Source: Collinsella sp.
GTDB lineage: Bacteria; Actinomycetota; Coriobacteriia; Coriobacteriales; Coriobacteriaceae
Assembly (NCBI GenBank): GCA_022713905.1
Contig: JAIHTM010000138.1
Coordinates: 1-6,812 of the forward strand
Reading direction: 5' to 3'
Length of the DNA stretch: 6,812 nt
The notes under the pieces are model-generated. The model saw only the letters and a program-made list of their open reading frames with translations. It ran no database searches and was not told where the DNA came from. This document shows, one piece after another, positions 5,550 to 6,812 of the stretch. How positions within the stretch are numbered: position 1 is the first letter of the stretch; every line of letters starts with the position of its first letter. The translations under genes were made by a program, and so were the position numbers.

Positions 5550-6653
5550 ATGAGCGACAGCAAGCATGTGACGTATGAGGACGCCGGCGTCGATACCGCC
5601 GAGGGCGGCCGCGCCGTCGACGCCATTAAGCAAATGGTTAAGGACACCAACCGTCCCGAGGTCATCGGCGGTATCGGTGGCTTTGGTGGCTTATTCTCGG
5701 CCGCCGCGCTTAAGGATATGGAAGACCCGATTCTGATCAGCGGTACCGACGGCGTGGGCACCAAACTTGTGCTCGCCCAGATCATGGATCGTCACGAGAC
5801 GGTGGGCCAGGACCTGGTCGCCATGTGCGTCAACGACATTTTGGCTTCGGGCGCCGAGCCGCTGTTCTTCCTGGACTACGTTGCCATCGGCCACATTGAG
5901 GCCGAGCACATGGCAAAGATCATCAAGGGTGTGGCCGACGGCTGCAAGCTCGCGGGCTGCGCGCTCGTGGGCGGCGAGATGGCCGAGCACCCCGGCGTCA
6001 TGGCTCCGGCCGACTACGACCTTGCCGGCTTTACCGTGGGCGTCGTCGACCGTCCCAAGATGCTCGATCCCGCAAACGTCCGCCCCGGCGACGTGATTCT
6101 GGGCCTGCCTTCCACCGGCGTGCACTCCAACGGTTACTCGCTCGTGCGCAAGGTCATTGGCGTCGACGGCATTAAGCCGGGCACGCCCGAGGCCGCCGCT
6201 AAGGCCGAGGAGCTGAGCCGTCCGCTCGAGGAGCTCGGCGGCGCATCGCTGGCAGACGCCCTGTTGGCCCCCACGCGCATCTATGTCAAGCCGATTCTTG
6301 AGTTGCTCCGCGGCGGCGCCAACGTGCACGCTATCGCCCACATTACTGGCGGCGGTATTACCGAGAACCTCAACCGCGCGCTTGCCGACGACGTCGACGC
6401 CGTGGTCACCCGCAACGGCGCCGAGATGGGTTGGGACGTTCCGCCCGTCATCACCTACGTGTCGCGCCAGGCCGAGCTCGCGCCCAACGAGGCATGCAAG
6501 ACCTTCAACATGGGCGTTGGCCTGTGCCTGATCGTCGCCCCCGAGGACGAGGCCGCCGTGACCGAGGCCCTGGTCGCGCTGGGCGAGAAGCCGTTCCGCG
6601 TGGGCGAGTGCGTCGAGGGTTCCGGTAAGGTCGTGTACTCTGATGAGCGCTAA
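5550..6653 (+). CDS. purM: Phosphoribosylformylglycinamidine cyclo-ligase (AIR synthetase)
   Basis: Cytosolic ATP-dependent enzyme that closes FGAM to 5-aminoimidazole ribonucleotide. The 367-residue product has the full set of family motifs in order: YEDAGVD (9-15), GIGGFGGLF (41-49), the nucleotide-binding GTDGVGTK (65-72), GQDLVAMCVNDI (86-97), GGEMAEHPGV (141-150), STGVHSNGYSLVR (188-200), HITGGGITENLNR (264-276) and FNMGVGL (319-325). It is slightly longer than the roughly 345 residues usual for the family; the extra length may be an Ala/Glu-rich stretch around 205-228 between the two halves. The start is supported by AGGAAGG (5538-5544) 5 nt before the ATG. The purN start overlaps the end of this gene by 11 nt, indicating translational coupling. 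A 156-nt structured spacer separates it from purF, so it may be partly uncoupled from purF transcription. Confidence 0.97.
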   Translation: MSDSKHVTYEDAGVDTAEGGRAVDAIKQMVKDTNRPEVIGGIGGFGGLFSAAALKDMEDPILISGTDGVGTKLVLAQIMDRHETVGQDLVAMCVNDILASGAEPLFFLDYVAIGHIEAEHMAKIIKGVADGCKLAGCALVGGEMAEHPGVMAPADYDLAGFTVGVVDRPKMLDPANVRPGDVILGLPSTGVHSNGYSLVRKVIGVDGIKPGTPEAAAKAEELSRPLEELGGASLADALLAPTRIYVKPILELLRGGANVHAIAHITGGGITENLNRALADDVDAVVTRNGAEMGWDVPPVITYVSRQAELAPNEACKTFNMGVGLCLIVAPEDEAAVTEALVALGEKPFRVGECVEGSGKVVYSDER

Positions 6654-6812
6654 CGAGCAGATGGCTGCTAGTGAGGGCCTGGGCTTTGTGCCCTACACCC
6701 GTCCGACCGGCACAGATACGGCCGAGCCGCTCAAGATCGGCGTGCTTATCAGCGGTTCGGGTACCAACCTGCAGGCGCTGATCGACCTGATCGCCGTCGG
6801 CAAGCTCAACGC
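6643..6812 (+). CDS. purN: Phosphoribosylglycinamide formyltransferase (PurN), 5' part only
   Basis: Transfers the formyl group of 10-formyltetrahydrofolate to GAR in purine synthesis. Only the first 56 codons are present; the gene runs off the window end. The recognisable start of the catalytic domain is KIGVLISGSGTNLQALID (31-48), matching the first beta-strand and glycine-rich phosphate loop of PurN (VVLISGNGSNLQAIID in E. coli). About 30 residues precede it, whereas many PurN proteins begin almost directly at this strand. Two in-frame ATGs are possible, 6643 and 6661. I chose 6643 because it overlaps the purM stop, which fits translational coupling; neither has a strong Shine-Dalgarno sequence. 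The catalytic Asn-His-Asp residues lie beyond the window. Confidence 0.9.
   Translation, partial: MSANEQMAASEGLGFVPYTRPTGTDTAEPLKIGVLISGSGTNLQALIDLIAVGKLN

Noticed and set aside
3630..5633. A 667-codon open frame on the minus strand opposite purF.
   Set aside because: It is codon-aligned with purF on the opposite strand, so it stays open simply because purF uses no TTA, CTA or TCA codons. The translation is biased in composition (Ala, Leu, Val, His, Asp) with no domain, and purF is unambiguous.
5691..6341. A 216-codon open frame on the minus strand opposite purM.
   Set aside because: Codon-aligned antisense shadow; purM motifs on the plus strand are complete.
1..6812. CRISPR arrays, tRNA or rRNA genes, transposons, attachment sites.
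   Set aside because: No regularly spaced direct repeats, cloverleaf-like sequences, transposase motifs or terminal inverted repeats were seen by eye.

Overview
The window is GC-rich and gene-dense, with strong purine-like Shine-Dalgarno sequences. It carries a purine-biosynthesis locus that also contains unrelated genes. Overall composition, a Fe-S-type PurF, a class B sortase, and near absence of TTA/CTA/TCA codons in the core genes point to a Gram-positive, probably anaerobic, high-GC actinobacterium. Coriobacteriia (Collinsella-like) is my best guess. This is inferred from protein character and not from a database match.

Layout. Positions 1-137 are a leader with a candidate -10 box, a small dyad and a 5'UTR hairpin. 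Next, all on the + strand and closely spaced, come purE (138-602), a class B sortase gene (639-1637) and a divergent MoaE-like gene (1691-2107). A strong bidirectional hairpin terminator (2132-2173) separates this run from a convergent minus-strand gene (2207-3436). That gene encodes a polytopic membrane protein with a C-terminal CmpB/type IV 'ABC-transporter permease-like' domain (PF06541-type). A 286-nt divergent intergenic region follows, with a near-consensus promoter for the membrane gene and a TATAAT box for purF. Then come purF (3723-5393), a structured 156-nt spacer, purM (5550-6653), and the start of purN (6643 to the window edge), which overlaps purM by 11 nt.

How the genes work together. 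PurF commits PRPP to purine synthesis (step 1), PurN formylates GAR (step 3), PurM closes the imidazole ring to AIR (step 5), and PurE rearranges N5-CAIR to CAIR (the following carboxylation stage). The sortase and the MoaE-like protein share a probable transcript with purE but have no evident biochemical link to purines. The membrane protein is transcribed separately.

Most of the window is conventional housekeeping sequence; I see no clear new multi-gene system. The points most worth a second look are the structured purF-purM spacer with a terminator-like hairpin, the MoaE-like protein that lacks one of the two key lysines, the sortase placed behind purE, and a roughly 30-residue insertion in the glutaminase domain of PurF.
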